Source of the DNA: Deltaproteobacteria bacterium UBA4427
GTDB lineage: Bacteria > Myxococcota_A > UBA9160 > UBA4427
Reading direction: 5' to 3'
DNA: 7,657 bases
NCBI GenBank assembly: GCA_002390675.1
Contig: DGPZ01000203.1
Span: 27,703-35,359 of the forward strand
Shown here: positions 1 through 6,788 of the stretch, in pieces
Numbering within the stretch: the stretch's first letter is position 1
How the letters are laid out: every line of letters begins with the position of its first letter
Position numbers and translations under genes: made by a program
The notes under the pieces: model-generated
Told to the model about the DNA's origin: nothing
The model's input: only the letters and a program-made list of their open reading frames with translations
Database searches by the model: none

Positions 1-45
1 AGGGGAGCGGGTGATCCATTGGGTCGCTTCGCTCCCCTTTCTTTT
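1..45 (+). terminator. Rho-independent terminator of an upstream gene
   Basis: Positions 1-9 (AGGGGAGCG) are perfectly complementary to 30-38 (CGCTCCCCT), giving a 9-bp GC-rich stem with a 20-nt loop, followed directly by a T-rich tract (TTTCTTTT, 38-45). This is the classic form of an intrinsic terminator reading on the + strand. The gene it ends lies left of the window and cannot be seen. The T tract lies only on the 3' side of the + strand, so the orientation is well supported. Confidence 0.75.
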
Positions 46-61
46 GTGCATCACCGTATTT

Positions 62-98
62 GGCCGACGCTCTTTAGGTGTCGGTGCCGCAATTTTTT
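62..98 (+). terminator. Possible second, weaker terminator hairpin
   Basis: CCGACG at 64-69 can pair with TGTCGG at 79-84, with one G-T wobble and a 9-nt loop. GGC at 62-64 and GCC at 86-88 offer an alternative lower extension. A run of six T follows at 93-98. The gap between stem and T tract makes it weaker than the hairpin at 1-45. It may be a back-up terminator for the same upstream gene, or part of the leader of the next gene. Confidence 0.3.
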
Positions 99-384
99 CG
101 TCGTGGAGAAGCGGGGGGTAGGAGCTCGAGGCGGGGGTTCACCCCGTAATTGAAATTCCCGACTCGACCCTGTGCTCCCACCCTCCACCCTCGATCGCCT
201 GGGCTCCCGGTCCCGTTAAAGGAGCCTGCGGCGACTCGCCCGGAGGCGACAGGAAGAGGTATTGCGAGACGCGTGCCAAGATTTTGTCGGCGCTAGCGTT
301 CGACGAAAGCGGCTTCAGTGTGGTTAGGGCGTTAAAGTTGGACTCTATGAGACGGATGCGTGTATGCGTGTCCACGGAGGGGCA
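99..384. other. Non-coding leader region upstream of tmk
   Basis: I see no supported gene in this stretch. It contains small hairpins, such as CGGGG/CCCCG at 132-136 and 142-146 and TCGCC/GGCGA around 236-248, but nothing that folds as a tRNA or matches an RNA class I recognise. A minus-strand frame at 139-375 is open and moderately GC-biased, but it has no ribosome binding site and overlaps the tmk start. The tmk promoter should lie here. The best match I found is TTGGAC at 338-343 with TGTATG 17 nt downstream, which is too weak to call. Confidence 0.5.
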
Positions 385-984
385 GTGAAGCGCGGGGCAC
401 TGATAGTATTCGAGGGGCTTGATGGCTGCGGGAAGTCAACACAGCTCTCGCTGGCGGCTGAAGAGATGCGCACAAAGGGTCTTGAACCTGTTGTGACGCG
501 TGAGCCGACGGATGGGCCCTGGGGACGCAAAATTCGGGCGATGGCAGCGAGCGGCGAGGCCGTATCTCCGGAGACGGAACTCGAATGGTTTTTCAAGGAT
601 CGTCGAGAGCATGTGCAGAACGTTGTTAAGCCCGCCCTAGAAGCGGGCCAAACCGTACTGTCAGATCGCTCGTATATTTCGACCGTTGCCTATCAAGGCG
701 CTCGCGGGCTAGACCCGAAGAAGATCCTCGCGGATAGCGAGGCCGAGTTCGAGCGTCCGGATCTAGTTCTGCTTTTCGAAGTTTCGCCGCGCGACGGTCT
801 CGCACGAGTCGAGGCGAGGGGCGGGCTGAGTGAGCCGGTGTTCGAGAATCTCGAATTCCAGGAAAAGGTTGCGGCGGTCTTCGCGGATCTTCAGGTTTCG
901 GGTCTCGTAAGGATAGATGCCGCGCGAGGCATCGAGGCGATCGCCCAGGACGTGAGCGACGCAATCCTCAAAGTGTCGGACTAG
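385..984 (+). CDS. tmk: Thymidylate kinase (dTMP kinase)
   Basis: Phosphorylates dTMP to dTDP with ATP in the cytoplasm, on the path to dTTP. Numbered from the upstream ATG at 364, the protein shows a P-loop GLDGCGKST (18-26), a TREPTDGPWGRKIR block (45-58) in place of the more usual TREPGGT, the dTMP-binding region around FFKDRREH (76-83), the DRSYIST motif (101-107) and a short arginine-bearing LID (about 148-153). I prefer the GTG at 385, giving 199 residues: it follows GGAGG at 376-380 by 4 nt and yields the family-typical MKRGALIVFEG N-terminus. The ATG at 364 would add seven residues (206 in total) without a good ribosome binding site. It is the only + strand gene. Its TAG (982-984) overlaps the stop of the convergent membrane-protein gene. 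The family assignment is firm; the exact start is less so. Confidence 0.93.
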   Translation: MKRGALIVFEGLDGCGKSTQLSLAAEEMRTKGLEPVVTREPTDGPWGRKIRAMAASGEAVSPETELEWFFKDRREHVQNVVKPALEAGQTVLSDRSYISTVAYQGARGLDPKKILADSEAEFERPDLVLLFEVSPRDGLARVEARGGLSEPVFENLEFQEKVAAVFADLQVSGLVRIDAARGIEAIAQDVSDAILKVSD

Positions 985-2168
985 CGCTCGTCGTCTTCCT
1001 CGTCGCGGACGTGATTGGGCTTTTTCACAGGCGGAAAGGGATAGACCGAACCGCCTCCGTCTTCCCCGTCGTGATCTTCGCGGGGCTCATTTCCGCCGAA
1101 GCCGCCGAATCCCCAACCGGTGCCGTCGGCGCCAGGTTTGTGCTCCGGCTCAGTCAGGAAGCGCGTCGCGGCCTCCTGATAGATAGCGAAAGCTGCCCAG
1201 GCAACGATTGCGAGACTGGCAGCGGTGATTATCAGGGGAAGGTGCGTTCCTGGCACGTTAAGCCCGTCCATCGGCGCAGACTCAAGTGTCCCGAGGGCAA
1301 TGAACTGCACGGCCGCCCAACCTGCGGCGAGCAGCATGGGCGCGATCACGGAGCGGGTCGCGACGCGCACCAACCCGAGCAGGACGCCTAGTCCGAGTGT
1401 TCCGATACTTGCGACAAGGAACTGTGTTGCCCCCATCAAAGGGACCGGTCGCAATAGCATCCAGAAAAGCGCGGCGAAGCAGATCCCGCGCCAGAATCCC
1501 ATCCGGCGCAATAAGCCCTGTTGGATTACGCCGAAGATCAAGAAACAATCGACGATGGGAATGATGCCGACCATGACTATGAAGGCCTGAATCATCGACG
1601 CTGGGTCATCCGGGTTGAGTAGTTTTACCCCGTTTTCCGCATCAGTTGTTACGTTAGGCACAGCAATTCGCTCGCCCTCTTGGTCGTAGATGATCTCGGG
1701 GATTTCGAGGACCTCGCGACCAAGCAGGACCTCGGTCGCCGCATCCGCTTCGACATCGAACTCATACGCGTCGGCCGCCAGTGGTACCGCGCCCGGAGCG
1801 CTCGGCGCGGCAGTCTCGAACTGCTGAAAGATCTTCGGTTCGTCTCCGGCGTAGTCGAACGCGTAGTTGTCGATTTCACTCATCAACAGCATCGCCGGCA
1901 CAAGGCAAAGAATCACGGGGATCGCATCGGTCTCGAGTTTGCGAAGACCCAAGCGCTCCGCTTGCGGCTCGCCGACCCTTTGCGCAGCCATGGTGGCGAC
2001 CGCGCCCACCCCAACCGCGCGCCCAACGCCATAAGCAGTAAGCGCGCCGAGACCAAAGAACGCAATACCCGTAAACACCGACGCGAAGACGGCCATAATC
2101 GTAAGCAGTAGAGCCGCGCCCACCCCCGGATAGGGTTGGTTCGGATCTTCGCCCTGGGGCGGCATCAT
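981..2168 (-). CDS. CPBP-type (Abi) membrane protein, catalytic motifs lost
   Basis: A 395-residue multi-pass membrane protein. Hydrophobic segments lie at about 14-40, 40-60, 82-98, 192-215, 228-247, 252-268, 274-294 and 309-330. A long acidic non-membrane stretch (about 105-190) separates the first group from the rest, and the tail (about 340-395) is Gly- and Asp/Glu-rich. The region 207-290 lines up with the core of CPBP intramembrane proteases: DCFLIFG (207-213) sits where EExxxRG is expected, FWMLLR (235-240) where FxxxH is expected, and SVIAPMLLAAGW (273-284) where the third His/Asn motif is expected. All the catalytic positions differ, so it is probably a pseudoenzyme. The ATG at 2168 overlaps the uvrA stop (ATGA) and has GGAGG 7 nt upstream; an ATG at 2213 would lie inside uvrA. 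Fold by pattern recognition; role unknown. Confidence 0.72.
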   Translation of the reverse strand: MMPPQGEDPNQPYPGVGAALLLTIMAVFASVFTGIAFFGLGALTAYGVGRAVGVGAVATMAAQRVGEPQAERLGLRKLETDAIPVILCLVPAMLLMSEIDNYAFDYAGDEPKIFQQFETAAPSAPGAVPLAADAYEFDVEADAATEVLLGREVLEIPEIIYDQEGERIAVPNVTTDAENGVKLLNPDDPASMIQAFIVMVGIIPIVDCFLIFGVIQQGLLRRMGFWRGICFAALFWMLLRPVPLMGATQFLVASIGTLGLGVLLGLVRVATRSVIAPMLLAAGWAAVQFIALGTLESAPMDGLNVPGTHLPLIITAASLAIVAWAAFAIYQEAATRFLTEPEHKPGADGTGWGFGGFGGNEPREDHDGEDGGGSVYPFPPVKKPNHVRDEEDDER

Positions 2169-5140
2169 GCTATTGCCTCCGCGATTGCCCGACCCGTATG
2201 GGATCGATTGCATCGCGCAATTTCTTCGGGAGAACCGGTCGCGACAATTTCGCCACCGGCCGCGCCGCCTTCGGGTCCGAGGTCGATGATATGGTCCGCA
2301 TAACGGATGACGTCGAGATTGTGTTCGATCACGACCACAGTGTTACCGCGATCGACGAGCCGACCAAGCAGGCCGAGAAGAATTTCGATGTCGACGAAGT
2401 GTAAGCCCGTGGTGGGTTCGTCGAGCAGGTAAAGCGTTTGGCCTGTGCTCTTTTTGGCCAGCTCACGTGCGAGCTTCATTCGCTGAGCTTCGCCGCCGGA
2501 AAGAGTTGTCGCATTCTGGCCTAGGTGAAGATAGCCGAGACCGACGTCCACTAAGGCTTTAAGCGGTCGAGCAACTACCTGTATCGTTTCGAAGAGTTCG
2601 AGCGCCTCTAGCGCTGACATCTCAAGCACGTCTGCGATGCTCTTGCCGCGGTAGCGCACGGACAATGTATCGCGGTCATAGCGCCGGCCGCTGCAAACCT
2701 CGCAAGTCACAAAGACGTCGGGCAGAAACTGCATCTCGACGCGAATTGCGCCATCGCCCTCACAGGCTTCGCAGCGGCCGCCCTTTACGTTGAACGAGAA
2801 GCGACCGCTCTGCCAACCGCGGATGCGCGATTCGGGCAAGCCAGCGAAGAGATTGCGGATTCCCGAGAACACACCGCTATACGTTGCCGGGTTGCTGCGA
2901 GGGCTGCGCCCGATGGGCCGCTGGTCCACATCCACGACCTTATCGATGCGGTCGAGGCCTATTATCCGGTCGTGTTCTCCCGGGACGGCGAGCGCGCGGT
3001 AGAGCTCCGCTGCAAGCGCCCTATGCAAAGTGTCATTGATCAGAGTGGACTTTCCCGAACCTGAAACCCCTGTGACGACGGTCAAGCACCCGAGCGGAAT
3101 CTCGAGATCGACATTCTTCAGGTTGTTCGCGCGGCAGCCTTCGATCCGCATCGTCTTTTCGCGGTCGAGGGCGCGACGCTTCGGGATCTCGATACGCCGA
3201 CGGCCTGACAGGAAGTCCCCCGTTGTGGAGTGAGGTGCTGCCGCGATCGCTTCCGGAGTCCCTTGGGCAACGATATGCCCACCGTGTACCCCGGCCCCGG
3301 GACCAATATCGATGACGTGATCCGCTCGGCGAATCGTGGCTTCGTCATGCTCTACGACGATCAACGTGTTTCCGAGATCGCGGAGCGACTCGAGGCTTTC
3401 CAGGAGCCGGTCGTTGTCTCTGGGATGCAGACCGACCGAAGGTTCGTCCAAGATGTAGAGCACGCCGATTAGCTGTGCGCCTATTTGAGTCGCGAGCCGA
3501 ATGCGCTGTGCTTCGCCTCCTGAAAGTGTGGCCGCGCGGCGGTCAAGGGTGAGGTAGCCAAGACCGACTTGATTGAGGAATCCCAGCCGCTCGCGTACCT
3601 CCCCAAGTATTCGATCAGCGATTCGCATCAAATTAGGCGAGAGTCTCAGCTCTTCGAAAAAAGTTTTAACTTCATCGATCGAAAGCGCGGCGAGCGCAGG
3701 AAGTGAATGCTGTCCGATTCGCACGAATCGGGCCTCAATGCGCAGGCGGTCACCTTCGCACATTTCACAAGTTTGCTGGCTCTGAAACTTCCCGAGTGCT
3801 TTAGCCGAGGAACCGCTCGCGGTCTCGAGTCGGCGTTCGAGGTCGCCTAACACACCATCGAAGGCCCGAACAATCGATTCCGTTCGCTTCTTGCGGCGCC
3901 CACGTCTCCGGCCGGCCACGGGGACTTCCATTTCAAGCTCATAGCTCGCATCTCCTTCGAGAATGAGCTTACGAACCTTCTTCGTCAGCTTGGCCCACGG
4001 TTTATCGAGTGAGAACTTGAAGTCTTCGGCAAGGGTTTCGAGCAGTCGCCGGTAGTAGCCTCGGGCTTCATCCAGATCCCACGCGCTTATGGCCCCCTCC
4101 CCCAAAGACAGGGAGTCGTCGGGGATGATACGCGCGGCGTCGAAGAAAGCGGTCTCTCCAAGGCCGCTGCATCTCTTGCACGCGCCGAAGGGATTGTTGA
4201 AGGAGAAGAGCCGAGGAGAAATTTCTGGGAATGAGTTGTCGCAGGTCGGGCATGCGCCCGAGCGCGAGAGCCACTGAGGCTCCTCCCCAACCACATCGAT
4301 CAGAGCGAGATCGTCTGCGAGGCGAAGCGCGGTGGACAAGGATTCGGTGAGCCGTTTCCTTACGCTGTCTTTAATAACGAGGCGATCAATCGCGATCTCG
4401 ATGTCATGTCGGGCGCCCTTCGCGAGTTCGAGGTCGAGCGCCAGATCGCGAATTTCGCCGTCGATGCGTGCGCGCACGAAGCCATCTCGTCGAAACTGTT
4501 CGAGCTCTTTTTTGTACTGGCCCTTTCGCCCACGGACAACGGGGGCGAGCACCTGAATTTTTGTTCCTGACGGAAGGGCCATCACGCGGTCGACCATCTC
4601 GTCGAGGTCTTGACTTGAAATGGGTGTATCGCATTTCCAACAGTAAGCGGTGCCGGCTCGCGCGTAGAGCAAGCGAAGGTGGTCGGCGATTTCGGTGATC
4701 GTGCCGACGGTGCTGCGGGGGCTACGTCCGACGCTCTTCTGCTCGATGGCGACCGCGGGAGAGAGGCCCTCGATTTCGTCGACGTCGGGTCGGCTTAGTT
4801 GCTCTAAGAACTGGCGCGCATAGGCAGAGAGGCTCTCGACATAACGTCGCTGACCTTCCGCATAGAGAGTGTCGAAGGCAAGGCTGGATTTGCCGGAGCC
4901 AGACGGTCCGGTCACGACTACGAAACGGTCGCGGGGAATACGCAAGTCTATGTTCTGAAGGTTATGCGTGCGCGCTCCGAGGATCGTGATCTCTTGAGGA
5001 TCACCCTTCTTGGCGAGCGCGGCGATGGTCTCGAAATCTCTCGCGAGCCGATCGCCCTCCCCGGCCCAACCAGCGGCAACTGCTGGTGCATCGCGCACGA
5101 GGGATGCCTGCGAGGATTTCGTATGGACGGAACTACTCAA
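2165..5140 (-). CDS. uvrA: Excinuclease ABC subunit A (UvrA)
   Basis: The damage-sensing ATPase of nucleotide excision repair, which works as a dimer and loads UvrB on lesions. In the 991 residues, the first ABC module has Walker A GPSGSGKSS (78-86), signature LSGGEAQR (539-546) and Walker B LYILDEPSVGLH (561-572). The second has Walker A GVSGSGKST (691-699), signature LSGGEAQR (880-887) and Walker B LYLLDEPTTGLH (903-914). Zinc ligands are visible as C297/C300/C321/C324 and C790/C793/C813/C816, and two further CxxC pairs (167/170 and 458/461) may form a third site. The start is a TTG 9 nt after the stop of the SurA-like gene. A GTG at 5098 with AGG about 8 nt upstream is an alternative. Either way, about 35-49 residues precede the usual N-terminus (ITILGARTHNL). 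It overlaps the next gene by 4 nt. Confidence 0.97.
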   Translation of the reverse strand: MSSSVHTKSSQASLVRDAPAVAAGWAGEGDRLARDFETIAALAKKGDPQEITILGARTHNLQNIDLRIPRDRFVVVTGPSGSGKSSLAFDTLYAEGQRRYVESLSAYARQFLEQLSRPDVDEIEGLSPAVAIEQKSVGRSPRSTVGTITEIADHLRLLYARAGTAYCWKCDTPISSQDLDEMVDRVMALPSGTKIQVLAPVVRGRKGQYKKELEQFRRDGFVRARIDGEIRDLALDLELAKGARHDIEIAIDRLVIKDSVRKRLTESLSTALRLADDLALIDVVGEEPQWLSRSGACPTCDNSFPEISPRLFSFNNPFGACKRCSGLGETAFFDAARIIPDDSLSLGEGAISAWDLDEARGYYRRLLETLAEDFKFSLDKPWAKLTKKVRKLILEGDASYELEMEVPVAGRRRGRRKKRTESIVRAFDGVLGDLERRLETASGSSAKALGKFQSQQTCEMCEGDRLRIEARFVRIGQHSLPALAALSIDEVKTFFEELRLSPNLMRIADRILGEVRERLGFLNQVGLGYLTLDRRAATLSGGEAQRIRLATQIGAQLIGVLYILDEPSVGLHPRDNDRLLESLESLRDLGNTLIVVEHDEATIRRADHVIDIGPGAGVHGGHIVAQGTPEAIAAAPHSTTGDFLSGRRRIEIPKRRALDREKTMRIEGCRANNLKNVDLEIPLGCLTVVTGVSGSGKSTLINDTLHRALAAELYRALAVPGEHDRIIGLDRIDKVVDVDQRPIGRSPRSNPATYSGVFSGIRNLFAGLPESRIRGWQSGRFSFNVKGGRCEACEGDGAIRVEMQFLPDVFVTCEVCSGRRYDRDTLSVRYRGKSIADVLEMSALEALELFETIQVVARPLKALVDVGLGYLHLGQNATTLSGGEAQRMKLARELAKKSTGQTLYLLDEPTTGLHFVDIEILLGLLGRLVDRGNTVVVIEHNLDVIRYADHIIDLGPEGGAAGGEIVATGSPEEIARCNRSHTGRAIAEAIA
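2176..2180 (-). promoter_or_regulatory. Shine-Dalgarno inside uvrA for the downstream gene
   Basis: The minus strand reads GGAGG here, 7 nt before the ATG at 2168, and lies within the last codons of uvrA. This near-consensus site sets the start of the membrane-protein gene at 2168 rather than at the earlier ATG at 2213. With the ATGA overlap, it points to translational coupling. Confidence 0.7.
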
Positions 5141-5149
5141 AAAGGCGCA

Positions 5150-6157
5150 CTAGCCACCGAAGGCGCCCTTGCGGTCGATGTAGGTCTGCGAGCGAAGTAC
5201 ATCGAGCCAGTTCGAATATTCTATTTCGGTCTTTTGGTTGAAGATGAAGTTTTGGAGTTGGGGAGCAGCTTGCTCGAACGTGACGGGTTCAAATTCTCTT
5301 CGGTCGACGAGTTGAAGCAAGTTGCAGCCGAAGGGCATCTCGATCACTCGGGAGAGTTCGCCGGGTTTCATTGCATCCACGGCATTGGACATCCATTCCG
5401 CGAGATCCTTGCGGTGGATCCAGCCGAGATCGCCACCGCGGTCTGCGTTCATATCTGAATAACGTTGAGCGAGGGCTGCAAATTCACTGGTGCCACTGGT
5501 GATTTCTGCGCGGGCCTCCGAGACGATCTGACACGCCTGACCTGAGGTGGTGGCGGACCGACCCTCAGGAACGACAACCAAATGGCGTATGTAGACTTCT
5601 TCACCGCCCTCGGGCTGGTTGCCGAATCGATCCTGAAAGAGCGCCTCGACGTCTTCTGCTTCCACTTGTACTCGGGAACGCACCATAGCGTTGAGCACTT
5701 TGCCACGTTCGATTTCGCCTCTGATTTTGCCGCGGTATTCTTCGAGAGTCAGACCATGAGAGGTAACGCTCTTTAGGAGCTGCTCGATCGTTAGGCCGTT
5801 CTCGGTGGCGATTGCTTCGACGGCCGCATCGATTTCCTCTCTGTCGGCATTAAGTTCAAGTCGGTCGACGACATTGGAGAGGAGTTTCGTTTCTATGAGC
5901 CGCTCGAGTGCATCGCGTCGGAGCGTCAGGATCTCCTGCTCCGGTGCTCCGGCAGCGCGCATGCGTTTTTCGATTGGGCCGGACATCTCGAAGACCTCGG
6001 AAGCGAGGACGATTTCGGCGCCGACCTGCGCTGCGATGCCTTCGACGAGCTTTTCTGCGGCTGAGACCGGGGCTGCGGGAGCCAAAGAAAGGCCTACCGC
6101 GAGCATTGTCGCCGTGAGCTGCGGGGCGAATCGAGAGCCAAATAAATGCGGGAACAA
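5150..6157 (-). CDS. SurA-like periplasmic parvulin chaperone
   Basis: Likely assists folding of outer-membrane proteins in the periplasm. Starting at TTG 6157 it has 335 residues: a signal peptide (1-33, hydrophobic core LTATMLAVGLSLAPAAP, probable cut after VSA), a helical SurA N-terminal domain (about 34-165), one parvulin-type PPIase domain (about 185-287, with IRHLVV, FAALAQRYS and GGDLGWI) and a C-terminal helix (about 292-322). E. coli SurA has two parvulin domains; a single one is common in other lineages. The second parvulin histidine, normally in FGxH, is replaced: the sequence is PFGCNLL, with N279 in its place. The TTG is chosen because GGAGG lies 7 nt upstream and it places the signal peptide at the N-terminus; an in-frame ATG at 6277 would add 40 non-signal-like residues. 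It lies just upstream of uvrA, with 9 nt between them. Confidence 0.88.
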   Translation of the reverse strand: MFPHLFGSRFAPQLTATMLAVGLSLAPAAPVSAAEKLVEGIAAQVGAEIVLASEVFEMSGPIEKRMRAAGAPEQEILTLRRDALERLIETKLLSNVVDRLELNADREEIDAAVEAIATENGLTIEQLLKSVTSHGLTLEEYRGKIRGEIERGKVLNAMVRSRVQVEAEDVEALFQDRFGNQPEGGEEVYIRHLVVVPEGRSATTSGQACQIVSEARAEITSGTSEFAALAQRYSDMNADRGGDLGWIHRKDLAEWMSNAVDAMKPGELSRVIEMPFGCNLLQLVDRREFEPVTFEQAAPQLQNFIFNQKTEIEYSNWLDVLRSQTYIDRKGAFGG

Positions 6158-6164
6158 GGTCGAG

Positions 6165-6169
6165 CCTCC
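6165..6169 (-). promoter_or_regulatory. Shine-Dalgarno fixing a TTG start
   Basis: The minus strand reads GGAGG here, 7 nt before the TTG at 6157-6155. The spacing is ideal, and the resulting protein begins with a well-formed signal peptide. This decides the start of the SurA-like gene against the in-frame ATG at 6277. Confidence 0.65.
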
Positions 6170-6192
6170 GAGGTACGGCCCCTGGGACCGCG

Positions 6193-6249
6193 CTAGCGGT
6201 AGATGGTAGCGACGCTGCCCGCGATCGTCTGGTTCACCTTCGATTCCAT
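6193..6249 (-). other. Short open frame in the leader of the SurA-like gene
   Basis: An 18-codon frame, MESKVNQTIAGSVATIYR, ends 35 nt before the SurA-like start. It is in the same frame as the 3' part of the broken gene at 6280-6783, continuing after that gene's TGA, and its codons are rich in G or C at third positions. I see no clear ribosome binding site. It may be a small leader peptide, a former C-terminal extension of the upstream gene, or chance. Confidence 0.2.
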
Positions 6250-6279
6250 TTGAGAAGAATTCGTTGCGGGTTGCCATTT

Positions 6280-6783
6280 TCAGGCGTCAATCGCCGTGGC
6301 ATCGAGGGTCGGGAGCGCGTCGACGAGCTGTGCCTCTGCTGAGACGTCGACACTTTCGTCGGCCCAATCAATGAGGAGCTCTCCCAATTGATCGTCGCGC
6401 TCGCAGCCGACCCATTGGATCCGCCCCGGGCAGAAACTCCCATGCCAACGGCAGGAAGTGCGCCCGCGCCTTCACCCGAAGCTGGCGGGCGATGCGGCCG
6501 ATTGTGTGAAGGGGCTCCGCGCGCTCCGAGAGATAGCTGGGAGCGTATTGGGCTCGAGATACGCGACGCCCTCTATAAGAAGGACCGGTAGCGCGTCGTG
6601 GTCTAGAGACATGCGGCTGTCGGAGAGGCTGGTGGAGACGCGTTCGAGGCAGCCGGCCCCCTCTATGATAAACGTCGGGCGCCAATTTTGTGATGACGCG
6701 CCAGCTCTCTTTCGACGAGACCATGCGGAGAAGTTTGCCGATGGGTTGTTCGGCATTGCAAGAGACCCGTGCGTAGGGTTCAT
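6280..6783 (-). pseudogene. Frameshifted gene of unknown function
   Basis: No single frame spans this gap between two good genes, yet coding-like protein is visible in two frames in turn. From right to left: a frame with KESWRVITKLAPDV up to about 6672; a shift at TTT (6670-6672) to the frame with IIEGAGCLERVSTSLSDS and ALPVLLIEGVAYLEPN; a shift back at CCCC (6511-6514) to the frame with HTIGRIARQLRVKARAHF; and a shift at GGGG (6424-6427) to the frame with RIQWVGCERDDQLGELL, ending ATAIDA at the TGA 6280-6282. A further shift may lie at CCC 6743-6745. Removing or adding one base at each run gives a stop-free product of about 165 residues. The 5' end is uncertain; an ATG at 6783 follows AGGAGGG only just after the previous stop. 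I do not recognise the family. It is either a recently broken gene or a victim of sequencing errors. Confidence 0.6.
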
Positions 6784-6788
6784 CCCTC

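Noticed and set aside
132..146. Stem with GTTCA loop suggesting a tRNA T-arm
   Set aside because: The loop length and the lack of acceptor, D and anticodon arms nearby do not allow a tRNA.
338..366. TTGGAC and TGTATG spaced 17 nt as a sigma-70 promoter for tmk
   Set aside because: Only three of six bases of the -10 match consensus; too weak to call.
139..375. 78-codon minus-strand open frame opposite the tmk leader
   Set aside because: No Shine-Dalgarno at its ATG, it overlaps the tmk start antisense, it has no recognisable motif, and its end is rich in low-complexity Gly/Pro. Kept out of the gene list, though codon bias alone does not exclude it.
1680..2111. 143-codon + strand open frame
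   Set aside because: Antisense to the membrane-protein gene; arginine/histidine-rich, as expected for a shadow frame.
5138..5152. SurA-UvrA fusion by read-through, since both lie in the same frame across a single TAG
   Set aside because: Sharing a frame has a one-in-three chance, the products act in different compartments, and nothing points to recoding.
4964..5458. 164-codon + strand open frame across the uvrA/surA junction
   Set aside because: Antisense to two well-supported genes and spanning their boundary; it is a by-product of GC-rich codon use on the other strand.
6158..6277. ATG at 6277 as start of the SurA-like protein
   Set aside because: Would place 40 charged residues before the signal peptide and has no ribosome binding site; the TTG at 6157 has both.
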